Of a stretch of 64,000 nt of DNA, positions 25,681 through 34,103 are shown one piece after another. The DNA comes from Candidatus Ozemibacter sibiricus (lineage in GTDB: Bacteria; Muiribacteriota; Ozemobacteria; Ozemobacterales; Ozemobacteraceae): positions 1 through 64,000 of the forward strand of contig QOQW01000007.1 in assembly GCA_003327425.1 (NCBI GenBank). Direction: 5' to 3'. Made by a program: the position numbers and the translations under genes. Position 1 is the first letter of the stretch; the number at the start of each line of letters is the position of its first letter. The notes under the pieces are model-generated. The model searched no databases. It had not been told where the DNA came from and saw only the letters and a list, made by a program, of their open reading frames with translations.

Positions 25681-25952
25681 TCTGGTCTCCTCGCGCCCTG
25701 TGGGATCTGCGACAAATCCGGGCGTTCATTGCGGCCGATTCCCCCGGAGCAGCGGACGTGTTCTGTCTGCGCTTGGTGGAAATGTCGGAGGAGATCGGCC
25801 GGTTTCCCGAAGCGGGCCGAGTGGTTCCAGAGGTCAACAAGCCTGAGGTCCGGGAACGGATCGTTGGGGCTTACCGGATGGTCTACCGGATCGGAACGGC
25901 GGCCGTGGAAATTGTCGCTATCTCCCATGGGGCGCGGCTTCTCCGAATTTGA
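25665..25952 (+). CDS. parE: ParE/RelE-superfamily toxin
   Basis: The 95-residue protein has the full ParE pattern: VVWSPRALWDLRQI at the N-terminus, DSPGAADVF, FPEAGRVVPE in the middle, ERIVGAYRMVYRI, and the C-terminal AISHGARLLRI. ParE toxins usually poison DNA gyrase and related RelE toxins cut mRNA; the sequence alone does not decide which. The frame starts inside the end of the antitoxin gene. The module is bounded by the two direct repeats. Confidence 0.88.
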   Translation: MALEVVWSPRALWDLRQIRAFIAADSPGAADVFCLRLVEMSEEIGRFPEAGRVVPEVNKPEVRERIVGAYRMVYRIGTAAVEIVAISHGARLLRI

Positions 25953-26136
25953 CCCGCAAAGTGGTTCCAGGATGGCCCTGCCCTCGGTCTGTAGGTTGGC
26001 CTCCCACGACCGTTGCCGAAAATGTGAAAGCCCGTTGTGGAGGTCTCCCGTGATTGCTGGGGGGTATCGGTGTTCCGTGGTTGGATGAAATGTTTGGTTG
26101 CAGCCGAGGCGCGGGGAAAAATGGATCGTCGCCCGA

Positions 26137-26270
26137 GCTATTCCAGGCCGCGCCAGGCGGTCGCGTTCCTTGTGCAAAACCCGCTGCTCGGCGGGTATTG
26201 TGCCTTTCAGGAGGTCTGATGGTCGCGGCAATCGCCCCGACGATGAGGCGCCGGCTCGCCCGGCTGGCCC
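26137..26270 (+). repeat. direct repeat, copy 2 (upstream and 5' end of intact tilS)
   Basis: This is the second copy of the 134-base repeat. It keeps the hairpin AAAACCCGC/GCGGGTATT (26176-26199, one mismatch relative to copy 1) and leads directly into the intact tilS. It begins with GCTATTCCA as copy 1 does, but no tRNA precedes it. Confidence 0.95.
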
Positions 26271-27706
26271 GGGCCCTTCCGGCCAACCGCATCGGCGTGG
26301 CGGTATCGGGGGGCGCCGACTCGGTCGCCCTTCTCCTGCTGCTGGTGCGAGTGGCGGCCGACCATCCCCTCGAACTGGTCGTCTTCCATGTCGATCACGG
26401 GCTGCGCCCCGAGAGCCGGGCCGATGCCCGCTGGGTCGAGCGCCTGGCCAGGCGGCTGGGGGTGCCGTGTGTGAGGCGGCGTCTGCCGAACCCGCCGGGG
26501 GCGTTGGGAGCCCACGGCGGCCTGGAAGCCTGGGCGCGCCGGGAACGGTTGCGGGCGCTGGCCGATCTGGCCCGCCAGGCTGGCGTGGAGTGGGTCGCGC
26601 TCGGGCATCATGCCGACGATCAGGCCGAGACCATCCTCGCCCGGATCCTGCGCGGCACCTCCCTGAGCGGTCTGGGGGGCATGCGGCCGCGGCAGCGCTT
26701 GACCGTGGAAGGACGCCCGCTGCGCTTGTGGCGCCCGCTGCTGACCTGGGCGCGGGCCGATCTGCGCCGGTGGCTGTCAGAACTCGGCCAGGACTGGCGA
26801 GAAGATCGCACCAACCAGCTCCCCTGTTTCGAACGGAATCGACTCCGGAACGAGGTGCTGCCCGTGCTGGAAGCCATCCGGCCGGGGGTGGCGCGCCGTC
26901 TGGTCGCGCTGGGTCAGGATGCCCGGCAGGCGTTGCGGGCGCTGGCCGCCACCACCCGCCAGGATGGGCGCGACCCCGACCGCCATGGCACCATCTTCTC
27001 GCTGGCCGGCCCCCTTCCGCCGTCATTCGTTCTGGCCGAGCAGCTGCGGCGGTGGGTGATCGGTCTGGGCGAGGGGGAGCGCCTGTCACGGGCGCTGCTC
27101 CAGCGGTTGGTCGATCTCGCCCGCTGCCCGCGCACCGGTCGGCGCCTTCCTCTCGGCCACCGGGTGATCGTCCGCACCGCCACCGGCCTGGAAGTGCTCG
27201 CCCCAGCTCCCCCGTCCGAGGCTGGCGGTGTCCTGCGGCATCTGGTCCGCGGGCAGCCGGTCGAGCTGAATGGCTTCCGCTACCACCTGACACGGCGTCG
27301 GCCATCATCGACCTGGGAAGGATGCTGGATTCCTCGCGCGGTGGCCGAGGCCGGCCTGGTGCTGCGCTCGCGGCGGCCGGGCGATCGGTTCCGACCCGCG
27401 GGCGGTGCCGGCAGCAAGAAGCTCAGCCGGTGGCTGATCGATCGGAAAGTACCAGCCCATCAGCGCGATGGGCTGGTGCTGGTGACCACCACCAGCGGCG
27501 ATATTCTCTGGATTCCGGGATGGGGGCGATCGGCGGCGACCCGCGACCATCCCGACGAAGATCATGTGTTCGTGGGGCGCGTCGCGGTGTGCCCGCGTGA
27601 AAGCTCGCCAGAACGAATCGCGAGCCCCGCAGCCGAGGCTCGCGACCCGTTCCCTGCGAGAGCGGAAGCGATCAGAACTCGCGGCCGCTCATCACGTAGG
27701 TCTTGA
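26219..27706 (+). CDS. tilS: tRNA(Ile)-lysidine synthase
   Basis: ATG 26219 follows CAGGAGGTCTG; the open frame further upstream is the repeat. The 495-residue protein has the PP-loop ATP-binding motif SGGADSV near residue 29, the VDHGLRPESRADA stretch, and GHHADDQAETILARILRG, all diagnostic of TilS, plus a C-terminal TilS domain with RRPGDRFRP and KLSRWLIDRKVP. TilS converts C34 of tRNA-Ile(CAU) to lysidine so that it reads AUA. The gene's end overlaps the convergent zincin gene by 35 bases, and the last ~35 residues are a low-complexity tail. Confidence 0.95.
   Translation: MVAAIAPTMRRRLARLARALPANRIGVAVSGGADSVALLLLLVRVAADHPLELVVFHVDHGLRPESRADARWVERLARRLGVPCVRRRLPNPPGALGAHGGLEAWARRERLRALADLARQAGVEWVALGHHADDQAETILARILRGTSLSGLGGMRPRQRLTVEGRPLRLWRPLLTWARADLRRWLSELGQDWREDRTNQLPCFERNRLRNEVLPVLEAIRPGVARRLVALGQDARQALRALAATTRQDGRDPDRHGTIFSLAGPLPPSFVLAEQLRRWVIGLGEGERLSRALLQRLVDLARCPRTGRRLPLGHRVIVRTATGLEVLAPAPPSEAGGVLRHLVRGQPVELNGFRYHLTRRRPSSTWEGCWIPRAVAEAGLVLRSRRPGDRFRPAGGAGSKKLSRWLIDRKVPAHQRDGLVLVTTTSGDILWIPGWGRSAATRDHPDEDHVFVGRVAVCPRESSPERIASPAAEARDPFPARAEAIRTRGRSSRRS
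27618..27645 (-). terminator. hairpin ending the zincin operon, inside the tilS 3' end
   Basis: TCGCGAGCC (27618-27626) pairs perfectly with GGCTCGCGA (27637-27645), loop 10. On the minus strand it lies 27 bases after the stop at 27672 and is followed by TTCGTT. It overlaps the last codons of tilS. Confidence 0.45.
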
Positions 27707-28838
27707 TGAATTCATATCGCTTGGGTTGGCGGGCTTTCATGGCCGGGCCGTCCTGCCAGTAGGCGCGCACCGATTCGGCCATGTCTTCGAGGTAGCTCGA
27801 ATTGCCATAGGAGGAGACCGAGGGAGGCCAGGGGCCGAGAAGGCCGCCCATCGGCCAGAAGGTCTTCTTCCAGAGTTGCGTGATCTCAGGGTGTTTGGCC
27901 TGGAAGCAATGGGTCATCTCGTGGACCAGGGTGCCTTGGAAGGTGCCTTGTTTGCAGGCGCTGTCCATCAGGTGGACCGTCGGCACGCCCATTCGGACGT
28001 ACCCCAAAACGTTCGGGCTCTGGAACATCCGATCGCGCTGGATCTTGGTCGTGCAGCTACGGAAGCCGGCAGGCAGGGTGGCCAGCACCTTGTTGGCCTC
28101 TTCGAGCTGGCGTTGGCTCCAGGAGGCGCCATCGCCGTCCACCGGGGTGATGCCGAAGCGCTGGGTCATGTATTTCTTCAGCCCGGAAATGGTGCCGGGC
28201 AGCGAGCCCGGCGGGGGCGTCGTCGGTGGCGTGGTGGTCGGCGGGGGCGAGGGCGGCGGCGTGGTGGTGCCGCCACCGATGATGATGACGATCTTGCTGC
28301 CTTTGGGCAGGTTGGCGCCGAACCAGTTGAGGATCTTGCGGAGGAATTCAGGGATTTTGATGGTCCAGCGTTTGGTCGGGGTGGCGGAGGGTGAGGCGGC
28401 CGTCGCCGGCTGGGGGGCTGCGCTTGATACCATGACCCTGCCTTGTTGGGGGCAGGTGCCGTGGGGGCGTCGGGCGAGCCGCGCCTTCACCCGCTGCAGG
28501 CGGTCACGGCCTCGCGTGGGTTGAGGATCGGGCGGATTGGCTGGGGAGACCGTCGGTAACGGTTCGGGCGCTCCGCTGCGGATGATGCCGATGCGAGCTA
28601 TGCCCAACAGCGGATCGGCCATCAACGAAGGGGAACCTCGACCGGGCGACCGAGGCACCATGGGGGTGGTCGAGGGACCGGGCCGGGGTTGGGCAGGGTC
28701 CAGCATGGGCCCGGGTTCGGTCATCTGGTCTTCGGTGGTGATGAGGACATCCTGGAAGGGGGAGCCCGCCATGCTGGGAGAAGAGACCCAACCCACCGCC
28801 AGGATGACCAGTCCCAGAAGGAAGAACTGCCGCGTCAT
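27672..28838 (-). CDS. secreted zincin-like metallopeptidase (paralogue B)
   Basis: ATG 28838 follows CAGGAGACAAGGT; a signal peptide (FFLLGLVILAVGWVSSPSMAG) follows. The ~250-residue middle is Pro-rich, with a PPPSPPPTTTPPTTPPP linker. The C-terminal ~180 residues contain VHEMTHCFQ (HExxH near residue 307) and a downstream EDMAESVRAYW (Glu near 354), a gluzincin-like arrangement. Substrate unknown. It pairs with the paralogue at 29393-30436; both end in YEFIK-x-x-V-x-x-G-x-EF. Both lie in one operon with the small exported protein between them. Confidence 0.75.
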   Translation of the reverse strand: MTRQFFLLGLVILAVGWVSSPSMAGSPFQDVLITTEDQMTEPGPMLDPAQPRPGPSTTPMVPRSPGRGSPSLMADPLLGIARIGIIRSGAPEPLPTVSPANPPDPQPTRGRDRLQRVKARLARRPHGTCPQQGRVMVSSAAPQPATAASPSATPTKRWTIKIPEFLRKILNWFGANLPKGSKIVIIIGGGTTTPPPSPPPTTTPPTTPPPGSLPGTISGLKKYMTQRFGITPVDGDGASWSQRQLEEANKVLATLPAGFRSCTTKIQRDRMFQSPNVLGYVRMGVPTVHLMDSACKQGTFQGTLVHEMTHCFQAKHPEITQLWKKTFWPMGGLLGPWPPSVSSYGNSSYLEDMAESVRAYWQDGPAMKARQPKRYEFIKTYVMSGREF

Positions 28839-28894
28839 ACCTTGTCTCCTGAAAAGGAATGACCCCGGCCGGCGGGCCGGGGTCGAACGCCACG

Positions 28895-29380
28895 TCATTG
28901 CTGGGTGTCTTTGATCAGGGCTTCGAGCTGGGCCATGGTCGTGCCGAAGCCCATGCCGAGAGGCTTGCCGTGCGGATCGAGGGGCCACAGCCCCTGGACG
29001 AGATTGACGGTCTGCAGACTGCCGTCGGCCGCCCTTTCGAGGAACAGGATCACGCGGAAGCCCTTGGGCGGGACATCGGGCTGGTCTTCGAGCCAGCCGA
29101 TCTGGCCGGGTTCTCCGCATTTCTTGGTCATCAAGGTGATCGGCTCGCGGGGATTCCAGTCGCCTTTGAGGACCCGTTCGGGGAGGAGGACGTTTTTGAT
29201 CGTGCTGATCTGGTGCTGGTCGACGGCGATCTCGGTCTGCTGAGCGACCTTGGCGATGATGATGTACTGGGCCTTGCGCACGAGGTCAGGCAACGCCCAG
29301 GTCTTGATCATGCCCAGCGCCGGAGCCAGCGTCAGGACGCCCAGGAGAAGGGCCAGAGAGGTTATTCGGGAAGATGACAT
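28895..29380 (-). CDS. small exported protein of unknown function
   Basis: I do not recognise the family. There is a signal peptide (SLALLLGVLTLAPALG), then TWALPDLVRKAQYIIIAKVAQ and a beta-rich 110-residue mature part with PKGFRVILFLER. The total is 161 residues. It lies between the two zincin paralogues with gaps of 12 and 56 bases on the same strand, so it may be their inhibitor, chaperone or partner. That is inferred from position only. Confidence 0.65.
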   Translation of the reverse strand: MSSSRITSLALLLGVLTLAPALGMIKTWALPDLVRKAQYIIIAKVAQQTEIAVDQHQISTIKNVLLPERVLKGDWNPREPITLMTKKCGEPGQIGWLEDQPDVPPKGFRVILFLERAADGSLQTVNLVQGLWPLDPHGKPLGMGFGTTMAQLEALIKDTQQ

Positions 29381-29392
29381 AGGGTTCGAACC

Positions 29393-30436
29393 TCAGAATT
29401 CCTTGCCGTCGAAGACGTTGTTCTTGATGAATTCGTAGCGGGCCGGGTTGGTCTGTCGCATGTAGGCCCCGGCCTGCCAGTACTGGCGGCAGGATTCAGC
29501 AAAATCTTCGACCGGTTGGGTGTTGCCGTAGCTCGATACCGACGACGAGATCGGCCCGCCGTAGCGGCCATTGGGCCAGAACTGGCGCTCGAACGCCGCC
29601 TGGACGGCGGGGAAATTGGCCTGGAAGCAGTGGGCCATCTCATGCACCAGCGTGCCTTGGAAGGTGCCTTGATAACAAGCGGAATTCAATAGGTGCACCG
29701 TCGGGATGCCGGGCTGGACCCACCCCAGGACCCCTGGCGGCATGCCGGGCAGACCGCCGGCATCGCGCTGGATGTTCTTGGTGCAGGAGCGGTACCGTTC
29801 GGGGAGGCTGGCCAGGACTTTGAGCGCTTCTTCCAGCTGGCGGGCCGACCAGTCGGCGCCGCCATAGCCGGCGGTGGCGTTGATGCCGTATTTGCTGCGC
29901 ATCTCGGCTTTCAAGCCAGCGATATCGCCAGCGTTGGCGCTGGTGCCGGTTCCCGTGCCAGTGCCGGTGCTGGGTCCCGTCCCGGTGCCGGTCCCGGTGC
30001 CAGTGGAAATGCCGGTGCCGGTGGACGGGCCCGTGGAGGTGCCGGTGCCGCCGCCGGGGCTGGTGATGCCACCGCAGCCAGGGGTGCGGATGATGATGAT
30101 GCGCACGCCGCACCCGCCGCCCGCGCTCATGATCTGGGCGATGATCCGGCGGATCAGCTCTTCGAGCTGGGCCTGGGTCATTGTGCTGCCGCCGCACTGG
30201 TAGTTGATCTCGCTTTCGCCAGGAACGGCGGAAGACGAAACCTCGGCCGGAGGAGCGGCTGGAGCTTCAGGGGCGGCCGGTTCGGCCGGGGTCAGCTCGT
30301 CGGCCCGTCCTTCGTCATGGTCGGTCGCCTGATACAGCGAATCGATGTAGCTGCCGGACTGCGCCTGAACGGGCGTCGTGCCGAGGGCGAGCACCAGGGC
30401 CAGGAGCGGAATCAGAGAGCGCCAACGTCGATTCAT
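29393..30436 (-). CDS. secreted zincin-like metallopeptidase (paralogue A)
   Basis: ATG 30436 follows GGGGAGGCGTGT; the alternative at 30472 has no ribosome site. A signal peptide (LIPLLALVLALGTTPVQAQ) is followed by an acidic Ala/Pro region, a short CGG-containing stretch (QLEELIRRIIAQIM) and a Gly/Thr dipeptide-repeat linker. The C-terminal zincin-like domain has LVHEMAHCFQ (HExxH near residue 265) and EDFAESCRQYW (Glu near 310). Total 347 residues. It is paralogous to 27672-28838 over the C-terminal ~180 residues while the linkers differ. Secreted or cell-surface action is inferred. Confidence 0.78.
   Translation of the reverse strand: MNRRWRSLIPLLALVLALGTTPVQAQSGSYIDSLYQATDHDEGRADELTPAEPAAPEAPAAPPAEVSSSAVPGESEINYQCGGSTMTQAQLEELIRRIIAQIMSAGGGCGVRIIIIRTPGCGGITSPGGGTGTSTGPSTGTGISTGTGTGTGTGPSTGTGTGTGTSANAGDIAGLKAEMRSKYGINATAGYGGADWSARQLEEALKVLASLPERYRSCTKNIQRDAGGLPGMPPGVLGWVQPGIPTVHLLNSACYQGTFQGTLVHEMAHCFQANFPAVQAAFERQFWPNGRYGGPISSSVSSYGNTQPVEDFAESCRQYWQAGAYMRQTNPARYEFIKNNVFDGKEF
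29938..30055 (-). repeat. GT-rich low-complexity coding repeat
   Basis: Imperfect 6- and 12-base units (CCGGTGCCGGTC-like on the plus strand) encode a Gly-Thr/Ser linker (TGTGTGPSTGT) in the zincin paralogue. Such tracts are prone to length change. Confidence 0.7.
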
Positions 30437-30471
30437 ACACGCCTCCCCGTACAAGAGATATCTCCCATTCA

Positions 30472-30500
30472 ATTATACCTGTGAATTCAGACTTTTGGAA
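30472..30500 (-). promoter_or_regulatory. promoter of the zincin operon
   Basis: On the minus strand a perfect -10 TATAAT (30477-30472) lies 17 bases after a weak -35 TTCCAA (30500-30495), about 36 bases before the ATG. CCCATTCAATT occurs just beside the -10 (30464-30474) and again at 30526-30536. Confidence 0.6.
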
Positions 30501-30516
30501 CGAAATACCCCCAGTC

Positions 30517-31101
30517 TCACTTTCCCCCATTCAATTGCCGATTGAGGCGCACCGGAAACAGCTTGGTGGCGATGATCGCCGGCCGGGAAGTCAGGCCTGG
30601 GCGTCCCTGGCCGCCCAGGGTGAGCTGCAGGTCCAACCAGATCCGGCGGGTGCCGGAACCGGGGCCGGGGGCGGTTTCTTCGCCCAACTGCCAGGCGAGG
30701 CTGGCGACCCGATTCTGGACCAGGGGGCGGGGTGTCTTCGTGCCCAACGCGCGACTGATGCTGCCGCCATTCGCGCCAGGGGTGAAAGCATAGGTGACCC
30801 GTTCGGTCCGGCCCTGGTCATCGCTGAACACCAGAAAGCTCACCCGGTCGGGAGTGACGACCAGGGCCGCATCCTGCCAGCGGCCAGGGGGGGCGTTCTT
30901 GTCGAGGACGGCGTTGATCAGATCGTTCCTGAGAGAACCCAGGAGAAGAGCGGCCTCCTGAAGAACCACCGCTGATCCTTCTCCTTTTTCGTACCCTCGG
31001 CGGAACTGAATGAAGGCATAGATCAATCCGCCTCCGACCATGATCAGCAGGCCGGAGGCCACCAGGATCTCGACCAGGGTCAGGCCGCGTCTAGGTTTCA
31101 T
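30517..31101 (-). CDS. pseudopilin, GspJ/PilW-like
   Basis: This is the last gene of the six-gene pseudopilin operon. Leader MKPRRG is followed by LTLVEILVASGLLIMVGGG (Glu at +5). After the helix come 165 residues with AALLLGSLRNDL, as in GspJ-type proteins. It overlaps the upstream pilin gene by 11 bases. Confidence 0.8.
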   Translation of the reverse strand: MKPRRGLTLVEILVASGLLIMVGGGLIYAFIQFRRGYEKGEGSAVVLQEAALLLGSLRNDLINAVLDKNAPPGRWQDAALVVTPDRVSFLVFSDDQGRTERVTYAFTPGANGGSISRALGTKTPRPLVQNRVASLAWQLGEETAPGPGSGTRRIWLDLQLTLGGQGRPGLTSRPAIIATKLFPVRLNRQLNGGK

Positions 31102-31528
31102 TGGCCACCAGCGTTTTCAGGGTCACCGTGCGGCCGCTCGGTTTTCCGGAGCGGTCGAGGAGGGTGATCCGGACTTCGAGCCGCTTGAACCGCACCTGCG
31201 CTCCCGAACGGATCTCCTTGATGTCGAGGGCGCGCTCCAGGCCCGGCACCGCCGAAAGGCGGAAGGCCAGCGGATGGCCAGGCCCCATGGGGAGCCCGTC
31301 CCGCAATTGGGCATCGCTGAACGTGCCGACGGGGATCAAGGCGAAGGGAGTGGCGGCCAGTTGCTCGATCAGCTCGAGGGCGGCATTGTGGGCCGTGAAC
31401 TCCTCGGCGGTCATCTGGATGCCGCGGGTTCCCGAGCCGAAGGTGAGCAGGACCGGCGTCATCAGGGCCGCCAGCAGCCCCACCGCGATGAGGATCTCGA
31501 CCAGCGACAGACCGCAGCGTCTATTCAT
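31091..31528 (-). CDS. pseudopilin, GspI/PilV-like
   Basis: Leader MNRRCG is followed by LSLVEILIAVGLLAALMTPVL, a clean type III signal with Glu at +5. At 145 residues it is close to GspI/PilV minor pilins. It overlaps its neighbours by 8 and 11 bases. Confidence 0.8.
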   Translation of the reverse strand: MNRRCGLSLVEILIAVGLLAALMTPVLLTFGSGTRGIQMTAEEFTAHNAALELIEQLAATPFALIPVGTFSDAQLRDGLPMGPGHPLAFRLSAVPGLERALDIKEIRSGAQVRFKRLEVRITLLDRSGKPSGRTVTLKTLVANET

Positions 31529-33611
31529 GCCAGATGGAATCTTGGGGTTCGATATGGATCTTGGTGAAGGCGAGGGCCGACGGGCGCGAGGGGTCGGTCG
31601 CCTCGCGGAAGCGGAGGGTGCCTCCCTGGGTGCATCCCGTTGGGGAGATATCGCTGGCGGCGAGGCTGCCGAACACCTGGATCGGCGCCTGGGCGGTCAC
31701 TTCCGCGCCGGGGGCGAACAGGTGGACGTGATTGGGCTGACCGCTGGCGAAGGTGATGGTGCGGCCTCTAACCAGAACGATACTGAGCGCTTCCTGGGGA
31801 TCGGTGACCACCACCCCCCCCAGCACCAGGTTGCCTTGTTCGAGCACGATCATCCCTCCCCCGCTGACCTTCAAGGGCGCCGGCTGCCCGGCGGGCGGCA
31901 GGAACAGATCGCGTTGCTCTGGATTACGGATGCGGACGACGCTGTCGAGAACGAGGGCGCCTCCCTTGCGGTCGAGGTAGGTGTCCCAGAAATCGGCGAT
32001 CGACGACACCTCGGCCTGCACCCGCCCCTGGATCACCTCGAGCTGTCGCGGCCCGGCTTCGACCGGGCCTTTGTAGCACAGCACATGCTCGTGGCGGATC
32101 TCGAGGTCGCTGCCCAGATCTTCGCTCAAGATGGTCTTCTCGGGGGGGAAGACGCGGACCGGCTTGCGGGCCAGCACATCCTGCATGGCGTTGTACGAGG
32201 TCACATAGGGCAGTTCGACGATGCCGCTCATCACCTTGGCATACTCGGCCCAGTTGGAGAACAGCATGCCGGCCGTCAGGATGGGGCCGCCCACCCGCCG
32301 GCCCCGAGCGTCTTTGATTTCGCGGCCCGGATCGTAGGCCCGCTCGGGCATCGACGGCACCGGATACAGGGGGCGAGCGTTGGTCAGCATTTCCTGGACG
32401 TCTGTCTCGGGGGAACTCACCTGCAGGACGCTGAATCGCGGGAAGGCGGCCACCACCCGGCCGAGCACCCGCGTGCGCGATTGATAGCCTTTTCTGGCTT
32501 CCCCGTACAGGTGCAGCAGGTTCGAACGCGAGGTGTAGATCTGGCGTTCGAGGGGCGACAGGATGTCGCCATCGTACATGGCGTCGACGTCTTTCTTGCT
32601 GCTCTTGTCGTGGAAGCCTTCGAAGACGAACCCGTGTTCGAACGTATACTGCACCTGGCGGGCGGGGTTGAGGTCGACGCGATCCCAATAGAGCAGGACG
32701 GGATTGCTGAACACGGCGGGGATCTGGCTGGGCGGGCTCTTGAACTGGATGGGCTGGAAGGTGTTGGGGTTGCTGACGTCGTAGATGTGGAAGATCTCCC
32801 CGTAGGCGCCGGCGCCCGAGGTGATGTTGAGCCGTACCTTGCCTCCGCCCAGCCAGATCCAGCCGCGTTTCTGCCAGATCTGCTCATCGGCCTCCGCCGA
32901 CAGGATCTCGCCGATCGATCTCGCTTCGAACGGGGAATCGGGGGTGGCATGATTGAGGCAGACGAGCGGGCGCGGCCCCTCGACAACATTGCTCTGGTAG
33001 TCGTTGCGCACGACGTTGAAGCGGCCCTCCTGGCCGCGGCTGGCATCTTTCAAGTGCAGGGTGAACCGGCTCGTCAGCGGTGGCAGGATGGAGGCCACCC
33101 GGATCCGGCGCTTGACGGTCAGGGTGCGTTCGACCTCGCGGTAGCGGCCAGTGGCCTCGATGGACAGCCAGCCGGCTTTGGCCAGGGGATCGGCCCAGCG
33201 GGACGGATCGGTCTCGGTGGCCTCGAACCCGCGCAGCCAGACCTCGACCCGGATGCTGGCCGTCTTGTCGACGTCGGCGGCGAAGGCTTTCAGCTCCTGG
33301 TTCCAGGAATCTTTCAAATACGGCATCAGCGAGGTGTCGGCCAGCGGGTTCGGCTGCCGCAGGATCTTCTGCAGGGCGCTGTCGCCGCTCTCCAGGCCGG
33401 CCGCCTGCAGGGCTTCCCGTACCTGCCGGATGGAGCTGCTGATGCCGGCTTCGGCCAGCAGGTGGGCCACCTCTCCCCAGGCCAGCACATGGACGCTTTC
33501 GTGCTGCTGGCCGACGAACCGGAACAGGGTCATGCCCAGCAAGACCAGCACCACCCCGATCGCCAGCACCATCACCAGGGCGAACCCCCGGGACCTGCGG
33601 TCAGCCTTCAT
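31521..33611 (-). CDS. large PilX/GspK-like pilin-related protein
   Basis: After a leader MKADRRSRG, FALVMVLAIGVVLVLLGMTLF forms the N-terminal helix without Glu5, followed by AHLLAEAGISSSIRQV, the AEAG-type stretch seen in PilX/GspK proteins. At 696 residues it is about twice the length of GspK, so it carries an extra large periplasmic domain of unknown fold. It sits in the middle of the operon, 12 bases from the next upstream gene. Confidence 0.7.
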   Translation of the reverse strand: MKADRRSRGFALVMVLAIGVVLVLLGMTLFRFVGQQHESVHVLAWGEVAHLLAEAGISSSIRQVREALQAAGLESGDSALQKILRQPNPLADTSLMPYLKDSWNQELKAFAADVDKTASIRVEVWLRGFEATETDPSRWADPLAKAGWLSIEATGRYREVERTLTVKRRIRVASILPPLTSRFTLHLKDASRGQEGRFNVVRNDYQSNVVEGPRPLVCLNHATPDSPFEARSIGEILSAEADEQIWQKRGWIWLGGGKVRLNITSGAGAYGEIFHIYDVSNPNTFQPIQFKSPPSQIPAVFSNPVLLYWDRVDLNPARQVQYTFEHGFVFEGFHDKSSKKDVDAMYDGDILSPLERQIYTSRSNLLHLYGEARKGYQSRTRVLGRVVAAFPRFSVLQVSSPETDVQEMLTNARPLYPVPSMPERAYDPGREIKDARGRRVGGPILTAGMLFSNWAEYAKVMSGIVELPYVTSYNAMQDVLARKPVRVFPPEKTILSEDLGSDLEIRHEHVLCYKGPVEAGPRQLEVIQGRVQAEVSSIADFWDTYLDRKGGALVLDSVVRIRNPEQRDLFLPPAGQPAPLKVSGGGMIVLEQGNLVLGGVVVTDPQEALSIVLVRGRTITFASGQPNHVHLFAPGAEVTAQAPIQVFGSLAASDISPTGCTQGGTLRFREATDPSRPSALAFTKIHIEPQDSIWHE

Positions 33612-33623
33612 GCGAGATGGGCA

Positions 33624-34103
33624 TCAACGCCCAGGGTCGGCGCCCCCGTCGGGAAGGAACTCGACCTGCCAGCGAGGGCGGCCAGCGGTGGGAATCTCTG
33701 GCAGCGGCACGGTCGGGTCGGCCGGGGCGGGCGGGAGGCAGGTGGCCTGGGCGGCCAGGCGGCGGATGAACCCGTGGCCTTCCACCCGGGCCTCGAAACG
33801 GATGACATCGGTGGCGAGCCGATGGCTGAGCAGGGAGAGGACCAGCCCGGGAGCGATCTCATGGCTCTTGAGGTCGAGCGCTTCGGGGGTGAGGCTGGTG
33901 CTGCCTGAGGCCAGGAACCGGATCTTCTGCATGACCATGGTGATGGCCGATTCCATCTGGTAGTCGGCCTTCAGTTTCAGCAACAGCGAGGCGGCGCTCT
34001 GGCGACGAGCCTCGCGCATGTACCAGATCGCGCCGCTCATGAACCCGGCCAGGAGAAGGCAGAGCAGGAGATACAGGGGCAGATTCCCGCGTCGGCTCAC
34101 CAC
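33624..34103 (-). CDS. small single-helix membrane protein of the pseudopilin operon
   Basis: The N-terminus MVSRRG NLPLYLLLCLLLAGFMSG looks like a degenerate prepilin signal, lacking Glu5. The remaining ~125 residues are soluble, with QMESAITMVMQKIRF. Family not recognised. It overlaps the upstream gene by 7 bases and is probably a diverged minor pilin. Confidence 0.6.
   Translation of the reverse strand: MVSRRGNLPLYLLLCLLLAGFMSGAIWYMREARRQSAASLLLKLKADYQMESAITMVMQKIRFLASGSTSLTPEALDLKSHEIAPGLVLSLLSHRLATDVIRFEARVEGHGFIRRLAAQATCLPPAPADPTVPLPEIPTAGRPRWQVEFLPDGGADPGR

Noticed and set aside
25566-27308. 580-residue minus-strand frame across the toxin and tilS
   Set aside because: It crosses two genes with clear family motifs and has Pro/Arg/Ala-rich shadow composition.
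29938-30055. Possible CRISPR or satellite region
   Set aside because: It is an in-frame Gly/Thr linker of the zincin paralogue.
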